Shown: piece by piece, positions 31,624 through 39,661 of the stretch
Layout: each line of letters starts with the position of its first letter
How positions within the stretch are numbered: the stretch's first letter is position 1
NCBI RefSeq assembly: GCF_014218255.1
Contig: NZ_AP021872.1
Span: 620,001 to 684,000, forward strand
Reading direction: 5' to 3'
DNA length: 64,000 nucleotides
Source of the DNA: Mycoavidus sp. B2-EB
GTDB lineage: Bacteria; Pseudomonadota; Gammaproteobacteria; Burkholderiales; Burkholderiaceae
The notes under the pieces: model-generated
The model's database searches: none
Told to the model about the DNA's origin: nothing
Seen by the model: only the letters and a program-made list of their open reading frames with translations
Translations under genes and position numbers: made by a program

Positions 31624-31680
31624 AAATTTAAGGCGAGGGGTGAGTGGACAGAGGAAAATCTAGGCGCGCAGGGGAGATCT

Positions 31681-31742
31681 TTCGTATTGTGTGCAATTGC
31701 TTCGCATTAGAGGTCGGCCGGAATGGCGCAGCGGTTTATAAA
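31681..31742 (+). promoter_or_regulatory. hrpII/PIP box and -10 of the 31830 gene
   Basis: TTCG (31681-31684), 16 nt, TTCG (31701-31704), then TATAAA (31737-31742) after 32 nt. Drives rightward toward the pilin-tailed gene; the leader would be about 80 nt. Confidence 0.85.
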
Positions 31743-31829
31743 GCTAATGAAAACCACAGCGCTTATGTAGTCTGCATGATTGAGATTTTTAAGTGAGTCT
31801 ACCCACTGAATTAATGAATGGAGCATATG

Positions 31830-32696
31830 ATGTCTGGTCCCATCTCGTCGTTGTCAAACTCAACCTCATCGCAGGTAATAAACAATGGGCTTGGTACGGC
31901 GCACACTGAATCGACTCAAGATAGAACGAGTACCTCATCCAGCAAGCAGGTAGGACAATTAGCTGGATTGAGTGCGAATGTTACCTCCGGTAGGCCTCTG
32001 GATCGGCGTAATAGTATGCCAGCGCTCGGAGCAGGTTCAACTGGCGCGACTAGGCCGGGATTTGCAAAGTCTCCACGCCGCAGTAATAGTCTGTCGTCGA
32101 TTGGAACTCATGCCGCGACTCTCGAGGATTTTAGAGCCAGGTTTAAGCAAGAAAAAACGGAGGCTTTTAAAATTGCAAAATCTGCCGAAGTAACGTTCAC
32201 GCCGGCACAGAGAGTCGAAGCAGAAAAGATGATGGGACAGGCTTTTGTGCAGGCTATGGAGCAATTATCGAGTGAAGGTAAGTTCAATGCAAATCCAAGC
32301 CTGGATCTTTCTAAAGTCAATTTCCATGAGCTTTTAGGCGAAAAATTTCAAGAAATCATGAAATCGCCAAAAACGAACGAGGAGAAAACAACGGCGTTTA
32401 CGCATGCATTACGTGAAGGTTTAGAAAAGCATATACAAAACGGTGCCGCCGAACTTAAGCCTGAGGCTGGAACGCATAAACCTGGTCAAACGCAGTATGC
32501 GCCTCCATTTGGCCCACCTCCGGGGGTGGCTCCACATGATTTCCATGCGCAGCAGCACCACGCGATGCAACAGATGATGCAGCAAGTCATGGAATTGCAA
32601 TCCATGTATATGAACTTTGTCAGCAGCTTAATCCAAACCATGGCTGCAGTGTTAGATAAAGGGAATCATGCGATGGTGGCGGCAGCAAGTAAATAA
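31830..32696 (+). CDS. T3SS-linked protein with pilin-like C-terminus (288 aa)
   Basis: Not a recognised family. Residues 1-90 are Ser/Thr/Gly-rich and disordered; the middle is helical (FKIAKSAEVTFTPAQRVEAEKMM); then a Pro-rich hinge (YAPPFGPPPGVAP) and a Met/Gln-rich terminal helix. The last 30 residues (NFVSSLIQTMAAVLDKGNHAMVAAASK) align with the end of the HrpE-like protein at 34 kb (SSLxQT, G, AMxxAA conserved). An exact hrpII box precedes the gene. ATG 31818 and 31827 are in frame, but GGAG at 31820-31823 best serves ATG 31830. Could be a structural or translocator-type secreted protein; function inferred only from the shared tail and regulation. Confidence 0.75.
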   Translation: MSGPISSLSNSTSSQVINNGLGTAHTESTQDRTSTSSSKQVGQLAGLSANVTSGRPLDRRNSMPALGAGSTGATRPGFAKSPRRSNSLSSIGTHAATLEDFRARFKQEKTEAFKIAKSAEVTFTPAQRVEAEKMMGQAFVQAMEQLSSEGKFNANPSLDLSKVNFHELLGEKFQEIMKSPKTNEEKTTAFTHALREGLEKHIQNGAAELKPEAGTHKPGQTQYAPPFGPPPGVAPHDFHAQQHHAMQQMMQQVMELQSMYMNFVSSLIQTMAAVLDKGNHAMVAAASK

Positions 32697-32700
32697 TGGC

Positions 32701-32800
32701 ATTGCAAACCCTGTATGTGAACTTTGTCAGAAGCTTAATCCAAACCATGGTTGCAGTGTTAGACAAAGGGCATCATGCAATGACGGTGGTGGCATGTTGA
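32701..32800 (+). pseudogene. Duplicated 3' end of the preceding gene
   Basis: About 100 nt repeat the sequence of 32594-32693 with an offset of 107 nt and roughly ten differences. It encodes another NFVRSLIQTMVAVLDKGHHAM tail followed by a stop, but has no start codon of its own. A tandem duplication of the pilin-like tail lying in the gap before the next gene. Confidence 0.88.
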
Positions 32801-32814
32801 GAATGGAGTAGGCT

Positions 32815-33435
32815 ATGGATACGAGTATCTCACCTAGCATGGTTGAGTTGTCAAGGCCTGCTTTAGAGCGGACATACCGCTCGGATCCTAGTTTAGCTCC
32901 TGGGGCTGATGATAAGGCCCACGCTCTATCTCCGTTGCTGATTCCATTTTTTGAGTTGTCCAGTGCGAAACTCAGAAAACTGGCAATCTCATCAGGTTTT
33001 ACTTGGAATCCTGCTCAAAATGTCTTGACTCAAGGGCATCATGTTCCTCATCTGGCGCAAAGGCGCGGGATGCGGGGCAATGCTGGATCAAATAATGGCT
33101 TATCTGCCGCCTATGCGGCTGATGAGTCACCTTCTTTATTTGAAGGAATCAATGGCCAGGTCCAAGATGCGGAAGCCGTAGAGCAATTTAATAAAGCTAA
33201 AATAGAAGCCGCACTTAAAGCCGCGGGGATAGACCCTACTGAATTTGGCGAAATCGAAGAAGTCACGCAGATAGAAAAAATGTGCCGCATGATGATGATG
33301 CAGCTTTTTTCGCAGTTAATGCTCGCATTGCCAAATGGCTATATGGCACAAATGACCGAGGCTGTGAGCCGAGACTTTGTGCAGAATGGTCTGCAGATGG
33401 GTCATGTCTCATTGGTCCCCTTTATAAGAGCGTAA
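32815..33435 (+). CDS. Hypothetical T3SS-linked protein (206 aa)
   Basis: Unrecognised. The N-terminal half is polar and probably disordered; the C-terminal half is helical with a Met-rich amphipathic stretch (CRMMMMQLFSQLMLALPNGY). Ribosome binding site GGAG 8 nt upstream of ATG (aatggagtaggct). It follows the pilin-tailed gene in the same direction with no visible promoter between, so it is probably driven by the box at 31681. It converges with the hpaB-like gene. Possibly a secreted component or chaperone partner; no direct evidence. Confidence 0.65.
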   Translation: MDTSISPSMVELSRPALERTYRSDPSLAPGADDKAHALSPLLIPFFELSSAKLRKLAISSGFTWNPAQNVLTQGHHVPHLAQRRGMRGNAGSNNGLSAAYAADESPSLFEGINGQVQDAEAVEQFNKAKIEAALKAAGIDPTEFGEIEEVTQIEKMCRMMMMQLFSQLMLALPNGYMAQMTEAVSRDFVQNGLQMGHVSLVPFIRA

Positions 33436-33472
33436 CCTGCCGGTCAGAAACGAGCGCGTTAGAAGCGCACTT

Positions 33473-33928
33473 TTATGCTCTAATCCATTGAAACTGACCA
33501 GCGGCAATTCCTTCAAACATTTCATCAGTCGATTCAAAGATGTTTTTCTGCCAGTAGCGCCCATGTTCCGCATAGTGAGTGAGCAAATCAGCGAGCCAAT
33601 CGCCGGTTACATCATCGGTCATGACGACGCGCACAATTAAAATAATCCCGCCAGAATCTGGATCTAGGCCAAGTTGCGCTTGGTCTTGCGCATAAATCAG
33701 TAAATTAGCCTCAAGCATCAACCTGAATACGGTTAGAGTGCGCCCAGCGGTCACTGTGCCAAAATGAAAATTCAGATAAACGGCGTCAGGGTCTTCCTCG
33801 ATATGCTCTAATTGCACGTCAAACCCTTCGACTTCGATTGAGCGGGTTTCGAGAACGTGCTGCAGGTCGGGTAACCCGACTGCTTGGCATAATTCGCCGA
33901 GTAATGATTCGTAACGCTCAACGCTCAT
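33473..33928 (-). CDS. hpaB: CesT-type type III chaperone, HpaB-like
   Basis: Small acidic protein (151 residues) with the CesT/Tir chaperone fold pattern: N-terminal helix (YESLLGELCQAVGLPDL), strands through VYLNFHFGTVTAGRTLTVFRLMLEANLLIYA, and a helix before the C-terminus. In Xanthomonas the general T3S chaperone gene hpaB lies after hrpE, exactly its place here, although a terminator separates the two genes and it may have its own promoter. It would dock several effectors to the ATPase. Name inferred from position plus fold. Confidence 0.8.
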   Translation of the reverse strand: MSVERYESLLGELCQAVGLPDLQHVLETRSIEVEGFDVQLEHIEEDPDAVYLNFHFGTVTAGRTLTVFRLMLEANLLIYAQDQAQLGLDPDSGGIILIVRVVMTDDVTGDWLADLLTHYAEHGRYWQKNIFESTDEMFEGIAAGQFQWIRA

Positions 33929-33984
33929 GATCGGCTTAACCGGTAGTAGACTTCATGCAGCTGTGAGAAAAAACGATAGTATAA

Positions 33985-34032
33985 AGAATAATAAAAAACC
34001 AGCGAGAATTAAGTGGCCCCAATTCTCGCTGG
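33985..34032 (-). terminator. Rho-independent terminator after the hrpE-like gene
   Basis: A perfect 12-bp stem (CCAGCGAGAATT at 33999-34010 with 34021-34032) is followed on the minus strand by TTTTTTATTATT. It lies between the pilin-like gene and hpaB and should limit read-through into hpaB. Confidence 0.88.
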
Positions 34033-34070
34033 CAAAAGCGCCATGGGGAGGTTGATCCCTTAATCGCGCC

Positions 34071-34283
34071 TTAACGAGCGGCTGACTTCATCGCTTCGCT
34101 GCCGGCCTGCACAACACCCGACAACGTCTGCATCAGACTGCTCTCGAAGTTTTCCTGCATAGACTGCCCGGCGAGTTGCATTTGCGCGTTGTGCATGCCA
34201 CTCATCTTACTGGATGTTTGGCCGGCTTTTCCTAGCATTTGCCCCATATTTAAACCGCCCATTAATGCTGCTGCTGTACCCAT
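34071..34283 (-). CDS. HrpE/HrpY-like T3SS pilus subunit candidate (70 aa)
   Basis: Small protein with a Gly/Ala/Met-rich N-terminus (MGTAAALMGGLNMGQMLG) and a C-terminal amphipathic helix, without signal peptide, as expected for secreted Hrp pilins. AGGAG lies 6 nt before ATG. It is the gene after hrcD and the hrpD6-like gene, the position of hrpE in Xanthomonas and hrpY in Ralstonia. A strong terminator follows, consistent with an abundant short transcript end. Its last 27 residues are shared with the 288-residue protein at 31.8 kb. Pilin sequences diverge quickly, so the call rests on position, size and composition. Confidence 0.72.
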   Translation of the reverse strand: MGTAAALMGGLNMGQMLGKAGQTSSKMSGMHNAQMQLAGQSMQENFESSLMQTLSGVVQAGSEAMKSAAR

Positions 34284-34373
34284 GATTGACTCCTATATAA
34301 AAATAAAGTTGGATAAAAATTTCAAAGTGCTTTGCTTCGGTGTTGCTCTGTGCTTGGATGCTTTAAGTCAGGT

Positions 34374-34643
34374 TTAGCGTGCGCTACGCAACCCTTGCTC
34401 ATAAAGTTTCTCAATAATGCGCTGGCCTGCCAGTATGCCTTGATACAATTTATTGAGGTTAGCTCGATCCAATGAATTCGCGCTGGCGTTGATCGCGTTA
34501 GCGATTTTTTGTGCAGTCACTTCAAAAGCCTGCACCAGTTCTTTAAATCGCGGCGCTTCGACCGCGCCAGTGATCAGTTTTTTAGGCAAAATTTGCAGGT
34601 CTTGCTTTAAATTTTGCAGTTTTTCATAGAGGTTATCGTTCAT
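34374..34643 (-). CDS. HrpD6/HrpX-like small T3SS protein (89 aa)
   Basis: Helical 89-residue protein (NDNLYEKLQNLKQDLQILPKKL ... FEVTAQKIANAINASANSLDRANLNKLYQGILAGQRIIEKLYEQGL) with no signal or membrane segment. GGAG 8 nt before ATG. It sits 14 nt after hrcD and before the pilin-like gene, where Xanthomonas has hrpD6 and Ralstonia hrpX; those proteins are small, helical and needed for secretion or its regulation. Assigned by position; sequence identity to them was not tested. Confidence 0.65.
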   Translation of the reverse strand: MNDNLYEKLQNLKQDLQILPKKLITGAVEAPRFKELVQAFEVTAQKIANAINASANSLDRANLNKLYQGILAGQRIIEKLYEQGLRSAR

Positions 34644-34657
34644 TTGAGCGTCTCCTA

Positions 34658-35842
34658 TTAATTGGATAGAGGCAGGGCGGGAATGGGGGGGATACCTGGT
34701 ATGGCGGATCCTGCGCTAGGTTTCACCGCTTTTGCCGGGACCGTTGGGGTTGAGTTAGCGCTAGCTACAGGGGGGGCTGAGCTAGGGTGGGCTTCGCTGG
34801 TTTCTTCGCCTGCGGCTTGCTCCGTGGCATAAATATGTTTGACGCCATCAGGTGTTTCTAGATATTTGACGTGGTCGCTCGAGAGGATGCCGGAATAGCG
34901 GCCGCCGCCATCTCCCGATGGCGCTTCAGTTAAAAATTGCTCGATTTGCTTGACGTTGCTAGATAAATCAGGGCGCAGGCGTTTAAGCGCGCTTTGAGCT
35001 TGCATAATATTGGGTACCGCGCCGGTTATCCTGAAGTTGCCAGCGCCGATGTACTGTACAGATATGCCTTCAATCCCGCCGAGTGCTTCGGCGATATTTT
35101 GTGCGACGTTACTCGCGACGTCATAATGCCGCGCGATCTCGCCATTACGCCCTAACCGGTCAGTAATTTTACGGACGGCAACATCGTCGGAGTTGTTGGC
35201 GACCATGCCGCTGATGACGACCATGCCGTCTCGTGGTGTCACTTGCAGACCTACCAGGCTCGCGGTTTTCAGCGCGTTTCTAGTGCGTTCAGCCAAGCTG
35301 CTGGCGGTCGGTGTAGGGGGGGGGCGTAAGCGCGCTTCGCTTAGCACGGCTGCGCCTAAAAGCGAGACGGTTAATAAAGTGGCGCCGATCGTATAACGGG
35401 CCGCTGGCCAACGTGATTTGACCGGCATGGCGGGGGCTTCAGGCGGGATGGGTTCATGCGCGGCAGGAGCCGGCGCCCATAATTTGCTGAGTAACTCCAC
35501 ATCGCTTGGCCAAAGCGCATTGTGCTCACCCAAGCAGAGTACGATACGACCGAATTGGAGCGGTGTGAAATCTTGCCAGTGCAGACCTAATGCACTCACG
35601 ACGATCTGCGCCGCTGGCTCGGCATCTGTTTCAGCGTGCTCTAGGGGTAGGGTGGCGCCCGTTAGTGGCTCAAACTCTAGAATGATTTTGCCTTCTTCAT
35701 CAAAGCTGAGTTGGGCGTTGGGTTGATCCCAGTCACTGAGGCGAATATCTGCTTCGTCATCTGCGCTAATGCGCATTGACACTGCGTCCAACTGAAGTTG
35801 GGCGCCAGCATGAAGTCCGGTCAGGATACGAAGAATTTTCAT
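34658..35842 (-). CDS. hrcD: T3SS inner-membrane ring protein HrcD (SctD)
   Basis: Outer of the two inner-membrane rings of the secretion apparatus. N-terminal FHA-like cytoplasmic domain (KILRILTGLHAGAQLQLDAVSMRISADDEADIRLSDW), a Pro/Ala linker, one membrane helix (YTIGATLLTVSLLGAAVL, about residues 151-168), then periplasmic BON-like ring-building modules (LVGLQVTPRDGMVVISGMVANN; ISVQYIGAGNFRITGAVPN) and an Ala/Pro/Ser-rich tail. 394 residues, longer than hpaA-adjacent neighbours but normal for SctD. First gene of an operon driven by an exact hrpII box at 35950. Confidence 0.86.
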   Translation of the reverse strand: MKILRILTGLHAGAQLQLDAVSMRISADDEADIRLSDWDQPNAQLSFDEEGKIILEFEPLTGATLPLEHAETDAEPAAQIVVSALGLHWQDFTPLQFGRIVLCLGEHNALWPSDVELLSKLWAPAPAAHEPIPPEAPAMPVKSRWPAARYTIGATLLTVSLLGAAVLSEARLRPPPTPTASSLAERTRNALKTASLVGLQVTPRDGMVVISGMVANNSDDVAVRKITDRLGRNGEIARHYDVASNVAQNIAEALGGIEGISVQYIGAGNFRITGAVPNIMQAQSALKRLRPDLSSNVKQIEQFLTEAPSGDGGGRYSGILSSDHVKYLETPDGVKHIYATEQAAGEETSEAHPSSAPPVASANSTPTVPAKAVKPSAGSAIPGIPPIPALPLSN

Positions 35843-35912
35843 TGCCGCCGCATGGCTTAAGGGTTAAAGAAGGCGCTAAATATCTAACTCATATTTACTT
35901 GCAATTAAAGTA

Positions 35913-35973
35913 AATATGGCGGGTTCGTCAGAGCTTGTGGAAAATTTTGCGAAGCTAGATACAGCTACGCGAA
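35913..35973 (-). promoter_or_regulatory. hrpII/PIP box and -10 of the hrcD operon
   Basis: Minus-strand TTCGC, 15 nt, TTCGC (35973 down to 35950), and CATATT (35918-35913) 31 nt beyond. It lies in the 285-nt gap between hpaA and hrcD, so hrcD-hrpD6-hrpE can be transcribed separately from the hrcU operon. Confidence 0.85.
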
Positions 35974-36127
35974 GTCTTGTGATGGAGGGCTTTGTTTGAA
36001 AACATAGAAGTGGACTCAAGCGTTTTTTGCTTGAACTTCAAAGCCTCTTTTTTCGCGTGCGGAGAGGGCGCAGAGAATGCGGCTGCGATCCATGAGATGG
36101 CGGGTTTATCTCGCCTGAGAAGTCTGC

Positions 36128-36901
36128 CTAAGCTGCTGGTGCGGCTTTGGGCATAGACATGCGGCGGCGGTCCAACATTTCTTCGCGTGCTTTTCTTAAT
36201 CCAGGTTTCAGCATTGGCGCAGGCATTAACCGGAGGGCTGCTAACAGATTTTTATTTTGCTCAGCGGGTGATATATCTTTCAGATCGCGTTTTTCTTTAG
36301 ATGAGATTTGCATCAAGATTTCTCGGGCTTTAGCAAGGTTTGCGGAAGGGGGCAATGCTTTTACAGTATCGAATGCATCAGAATTTCTTGCCGGCGTGGA
36401 TGTCTCTTCAGGAGACTTTTCTTCCTGCCGGGATAGCGCACTAACGCTAGACACTGGGGTGCTAGACGTGCTCGATTCGGAGTCATGATGATAGCTAAAT
36501 CGAGTGGCCTTGCTATACCCCACTTTGAGTTTAGCTTTTGATGATTCGCTTTCTTTTTTACGCTTTTTTTGCTCTTGTTGCTCTTGGTGTGACTGCCCTC
36601 GACCTTGGCCGCCGCCATCGCGCGATACGGATAAATTCGGCGTGTTTATCGGTAAATGCTGATTGGCATTGAGTATCGGGTGATTGGCCTGCTCCGGCAT
36701 GCGGCGCTGAGGCAAATTGCGCAGATTAGATGATTTACTAATCGGTGCACGAGACAGTCTGAAAAGTACGCCTTTGTATTGACCGAAACGCCGGCGTGCT
36801 TGGACATGATGATTCGTGACGGATCTTTCAGTTCGCTGCGCTTGGGCAGCTTGCTCCTCACTATTAATAGAAGGAGTCGAAGGTTTATGAATACGGTTCA
36901 T
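36128..36901 (-). CDS. hpaA: HpaA-like T3SS export-control protein
   Basis: 257-residue, very polar protein: Arg-rich N-terminal region, a Gln/Glu/Lys-rich block (GQSHQEQQEQKKRKKESESSKAK), a Ser/Thr-rich section, and a helical basic C-terminus (LLAALRLMPAPMLKPGLRKAREEMLDRR). Start overlaps the hrcS stop (ATGA). In Xanthomonas and Ralstonia hpaA follows hrcS; HpaA is a secreted protein that binds HpaB and keeps it from effectors during pilus assembly. Sequence is low-complexity, so identification rests on position, size and composition. Confidence 0.7.
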   Translation of the reverse strand: MNRIHKPSTPSINSEEQAAQAQRTERSVTNHHVQARRRFGQYKGVLFRLSRAPISKSSNLRNLPQRRMPEQANHPILNANQHLPINTPNLSVSRDGGGQGRGQSHQEQQEQKKRKKESESSKAKLKVGYSKATRFSYHHDSESSTSSTPVSSVSALSRQEEKSPEETSTPARNSDAFDTVKALPPSANLAKAREILMQISSKEKRDLKDISPAEQNKNLLAALRLMPAPMLKPGLRKAREEMLDRRRMSMPKAAPAA

Positions 36902-37161
36902 TGTGGAAAGGCCATTAACATGGTTTGGTTAGCAAAACGGAGTAGGGATGAAGCTGCCCACGGCGCGCTAATAATCAGTGCAATGGTGACGGCGATGAGC
37001 TTGACGCCATGCGATATGCTGGGGTCTTGTAACGAGGTCACGGTTTGCAAGAATGTGATTAATAACCCTACTACGGCTGAGACTAAAATAATCGGCAGTG
37101 ACAGATATAGCCCAAGGAGCATGCCGTCTGTGGTGAGCCGAATAATATTCTGGATTTCCAT
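36898..37161 (-). CDS. hrcS: T3SS export apparatus protein HrcS (SctS)
   Basis: 87 residues with two membrane hairpin helices (LGLYLSLPIILVSAVVGLLITFLQ and KLIAVTIALIISAPWAASSLL) joined by the conserved TVTSLQDPSISHGVK loop of the SctS/FliQ family. Part of the core export gate with HrcR and HrcT. Between hrcR (11-nt gap) and hpaA (4-nt overlap). Confidence 0.95.
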   Translation of the reverse strand: MEIQNIIRLTTDGMLLGLYLSLPIILVSAVVGLLITFLQTVTSLQDPSISHGVKLIAVTIALIISAPWAASSLLRFANQTMLMAFPQ

Positions 37162-37172
37162 ACAGTACCCCT

Positions 37173-37823
37173 TTAGCGATAAGTCAGAACAAGTCCGTGA
37201 ATTAATACTGACCAGCCATCCATCACAACAAATAACAGAAGCTTGAAGGGAATGGCAATATTCGTAGGGTTAACCTGATTCAGACCCATAGCCATCAGTA
37301 CATTGGCAATGATGATGTCTACTAGAACAAAAGCGATATACAGTAAAAAGCCAATTTTGAATGCATCGGTGAGTTCGGTGAGCGCAAAAGCGGGGGCTAA
37401 AATGATTAAGTCATTGGCTTTCAACTGCTCAGCCTCCGCTTTAGGCCATACGGCTGCTGCCGAGCGCAGAAAGAAAAATTTTTCTCGTTCGCGCGTATGC
37501 TTTTGCAAAAATTGCCGAAATGGCTCACGCGCGGCGCTGGCAATTTGTATCACTGCTGCGGTACTTTGTTGGGCGGTGGGTTCTGCCTGCATATTATGTA
37601 AGGCAGACATACCAATTGGCGCCATGACGTAGCACGATACAATCATCGCAATGCCGTTTAAGACCATGGTGGGAGGCACTTGTTGAACCCCCAATGCATT
37701 GCGCACCAGGCCCAGCACGACCACAATTTTTGTATATGAAGTTACAACCATGGCGACGAAAGGTAAAATGCCGATAGCTAGAATAACGAGTAATAACCCA
37801 TTCAGATCAGTGAGTTGCATCAT
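37173..37823 (-). CDS. hrcR: T3SS export apparatus protein HrcR (SctR)
   Basis: 216-residue SctR/FliP family protein with four membrane segments, the first in LNGLLLVILAIGILPFVAMVVTSYTKIVVVLGLVRNALGVQQVPP, which carries family-conserved residues, and the last pair around IGFLLYIAFVLVDIIIANVLMAMG and PFKLLLFVVMDGW. The frame is open to 37868, but two adjacent ATGs at 37823 and 37820 overlap the hrcQ stop and give the normal start MQLTDLNGLL. Confidence 0.96.
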   Translation of the reverse strand: MMQLTDLNGLLLVILAIGILPFVAMVVTSYTKIVVVLGLVRNALGVQQVPPTMVLNGIAMIVSCYVMAPIGMSALHNMQAEPTAQQSTAAVIQIASAAREPFRQFLQKHTREREKFFFLRSAAAVWPKAEAEQLKANDLIILAPAFALTELTDAFKIGFLLYIAFVLVDIIIANVLMAMGLNQVNPTNIAIPFKLLLFVVMDGWSVLIHGLVLTYR

Positions 37824-38958
37824 CGACCTCTGCCATTTGAGTAATCCGGATGCCAATATGTTCCCCAACCGCGACCATTTCTCCCAAACCGATCGTTTGG
37901 CCGTGCGTGACTAAGCGCACAGTCGCTTCAGCCAGAGGAATGGGCAATTCGAGCACGTAGCCAGGTTGGAGGGCGTTTAATTGCGCAAGCGAGAGATTAA
38001 GCGTATCAATCTCTAGCCGCACCGGCATTTCGAGTTGACTTAGATCGGTTGGGGTCTCTAAGTCGCCAGCAGCGGCAGTCGAAGGGGCGATTTGCTGAAG
38101 CATAACTGGCGTCTCCTGAAGAGTTAGAGTTTGATCTGTAAGCGAGCCGGTGACGGTAAGCGCCTTCATGCCGGAGGTGCCCCAAAATAATTCAAGCGCT
38201 ACGGTTTCTGGATGAGGGGTGAGCAGTGTCTGATAGTGCGGTGTGATGCCATTCAGTAAAATATCGCCCGGTTTTAAGTTCTGCAGAACGCCGATCTTGA
38301 CGGATTGAAGGCCCAGCAGCGCGTGGCCCGGGATGCGTAGGGCCGCAAATGAAGCACGTAAGGGTATGCGTTCACTCGCCAGTAGCGCTTCAAATAGGCT
38401 CAAGAGAGCGGTATCGAGCTGGTCAGCGGCAAGTCCAAAAAAAAGTTCGTGGTTTAAAGCGCTCTCTGCAGCATCGATATAACAGCGAAACCGCACAAAC
38501 CGTTCGCGCGTGATCTCGTTTGCATTGTATTGAGCGAAGCTGTCAAAAGCAGCGTTTTGAAGTCCAGAGGCCTGTAATTTTTGCACCGCAGGCGTGAGCA
38601 GGGTTTCCGCGACTGCGCTGTACAATGCAGTCGCGGCCTCATCGGTAGCAGGTGGTTGGCTGGCGGCGACAATCTCAAGCGCTGGGTAAGGTGTCAGTTC
38701 AAACCAAACCGGAGTAGCCCCTGTCTCATGCAGTACCCGTAGTGAACCATAGGGCAAATTCTTAAGCGTGTGGCCCCCTGGTGGATTGTCAGAAGCAAAG
38801 CGCAATTGCTTTACGCCGGCTGTGTACGCGAGCCGACTGGCCAGCCGCGCATCAGCCATGAGCCGCGTCAAGCGTGCTCTGAGTGGCGTCATGCTAGGCA
38901 AGAGTCCTTGCAGCGGGCGGGCGGCGCTTTGCTCTGAGTGGGTAAACGTCTGTTTCAT
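37807..38958 (-). CDS. hrcQ: T3SS cytoplasmic ring protein HrcQ (SctQ)
   Basis: 383 residues forming the sorting platform below the export gate. The C-terminal 75 residues are a SpoA (surface presentation of antigens) domain (LEMPVRLEIDTLNLSLAQLNALQPGYVLELPIPLAEATVRLVTHGQTIGLGEMVAVGEHIGIRI); a second SpoA-like segment lies around residue 250. In Xanthomonas the protein is a single chain, in Pseudomonas it is split; here it is single. Overlaps hrcR. Confidence 0.92.
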   Translation of the reverse strand: MKQTFTHSEQSAARPLQGLLPSMTPLRARLTRLMADARLASRLAYTAGVKQLRFASDNPPGGHTLKNLPYGSLRVLHETGATPVWFELTPYPALEIVAASQPPATDEAATALYSAVAETLLTPAVQKLQASGLQNAAFDSFAQYNANEITRERFVRFRCYIDAAESALNHELFFGLAADQLDTALLSLFEALLASERIPLRASFAALRIPGHALLGLQSVKIGVLQNLKPGDILLNGITPHYQTLLTPHPETVALELFWGTSGMKALTVTGSLTDQTLTLQETPVMLQQIAPSTAAAGDLETPTDLSQLEMPVRLEIDTLNLSLAQLNALQPGYVLELPIPLAEATVRLVTHGQTIGLGEMVAVGEHIGIRITQMAEVDDATH

Positions 38959-39022
38959 GGGACTTCAATGCCATGTAAACAACGGCAACGGCCGAAGGTT
39001 ATCGGGTCCAGCGCTTTGGATG

Positions 39023-39652
39023 TCACCAAATAACGATGTTAACCTCACGCGCTGGCGTTCTTTTAGCCATTAATTCAGTCAATCGATGCTTAAGTGGTTC
39101 GCAATATAAGCAGATTAGTTCTTTCGTTGCGAGGTCAGCAATTTCAAAGCGAAGAGAAAGCGCGAAATACGAAAGAGATAAGAAAAGCGCGGTATTGGGT
39201 AACAATTCGGGTTTGAGAAGGGGGATTTGCATTTCCCAATGACCTGCGCTATGAATCGCCGGGTCGTTGCACAGTTGTGTGAGGCGGGATACAAGATAGG
39301 CAATCGGCCCGGTCTCTGGCAGCGATAGCCGCTTTGGAGCAAGAGGGGGCGTAGGTGGCGCGCTGAGCCAAGCCGAGGGGGACTCGGCGATAGTCGCTTC
39401 GTCGCTCGTTGGCGGCATGTCATCCAGGGGCGGCTCCTGGTCAACGGGGGTATCCGTAGGCGGCGGGTCTTCTGGGTCAAACTGAGCGAGCCGGGTTTCG
39501 GACTCTACGGGTTCTAGCAGAACCTCAGGTTGCTGCGTGCCGCGGCGCATCAGCTCAAGCCAGTTCAATTTGCGCCGCTGGCGCAGAGGATCTTTGCTGG
39601 TGGGCGTCTCGCTATATATGCGAATGGATTTTATATCGAGTCGGCTCACCAT
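39023..39652 (-). CDS. hpaP: HpaP/HpaC-like T3SS substrate-specificity protein
   Basis: 209 residues: a Pro/Asp/Glu-rich N-terminal half (FDPEDPPPTDTPVDQEPPLDDMPP) and a folded C-terminal domain (GHWEMQIPLLKPELLPNTALFLSLSYFALSLRFEIADLATKELICLYCEPLKHRLTEL) like the T3S4 domain of HpaP/HpaC, which switch export from pilus to translocon proteins. Located between hrcV and hrcQ, the position of hpaP in Ralstonia and hpaC in Xanthomonas. Sequence conservation in this family is low; assigned mainly by place and architecture. Confidence 0.78.
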   Translation of the reverse strand: MVSRLDIKSIRIYSETPTSKDPLRQRRKLNWLELMRRGTQQPEVLLEPVESETRLAQFDPEDPPPTDTPVDQEPPLDDMPPTSDEATIAESPSAWLSAPPTPPLAPKRLSLPETGPIAYLVSRLTQLCNDPAIHSAGHWEMQIPLLKPELLPNTALFLSLSYFALSLRFEIADLATKELICLYCEPLKHRLTELMAKRTPAREVNIVIW

Positions 39653-39661
39653 TGCTCTCTT

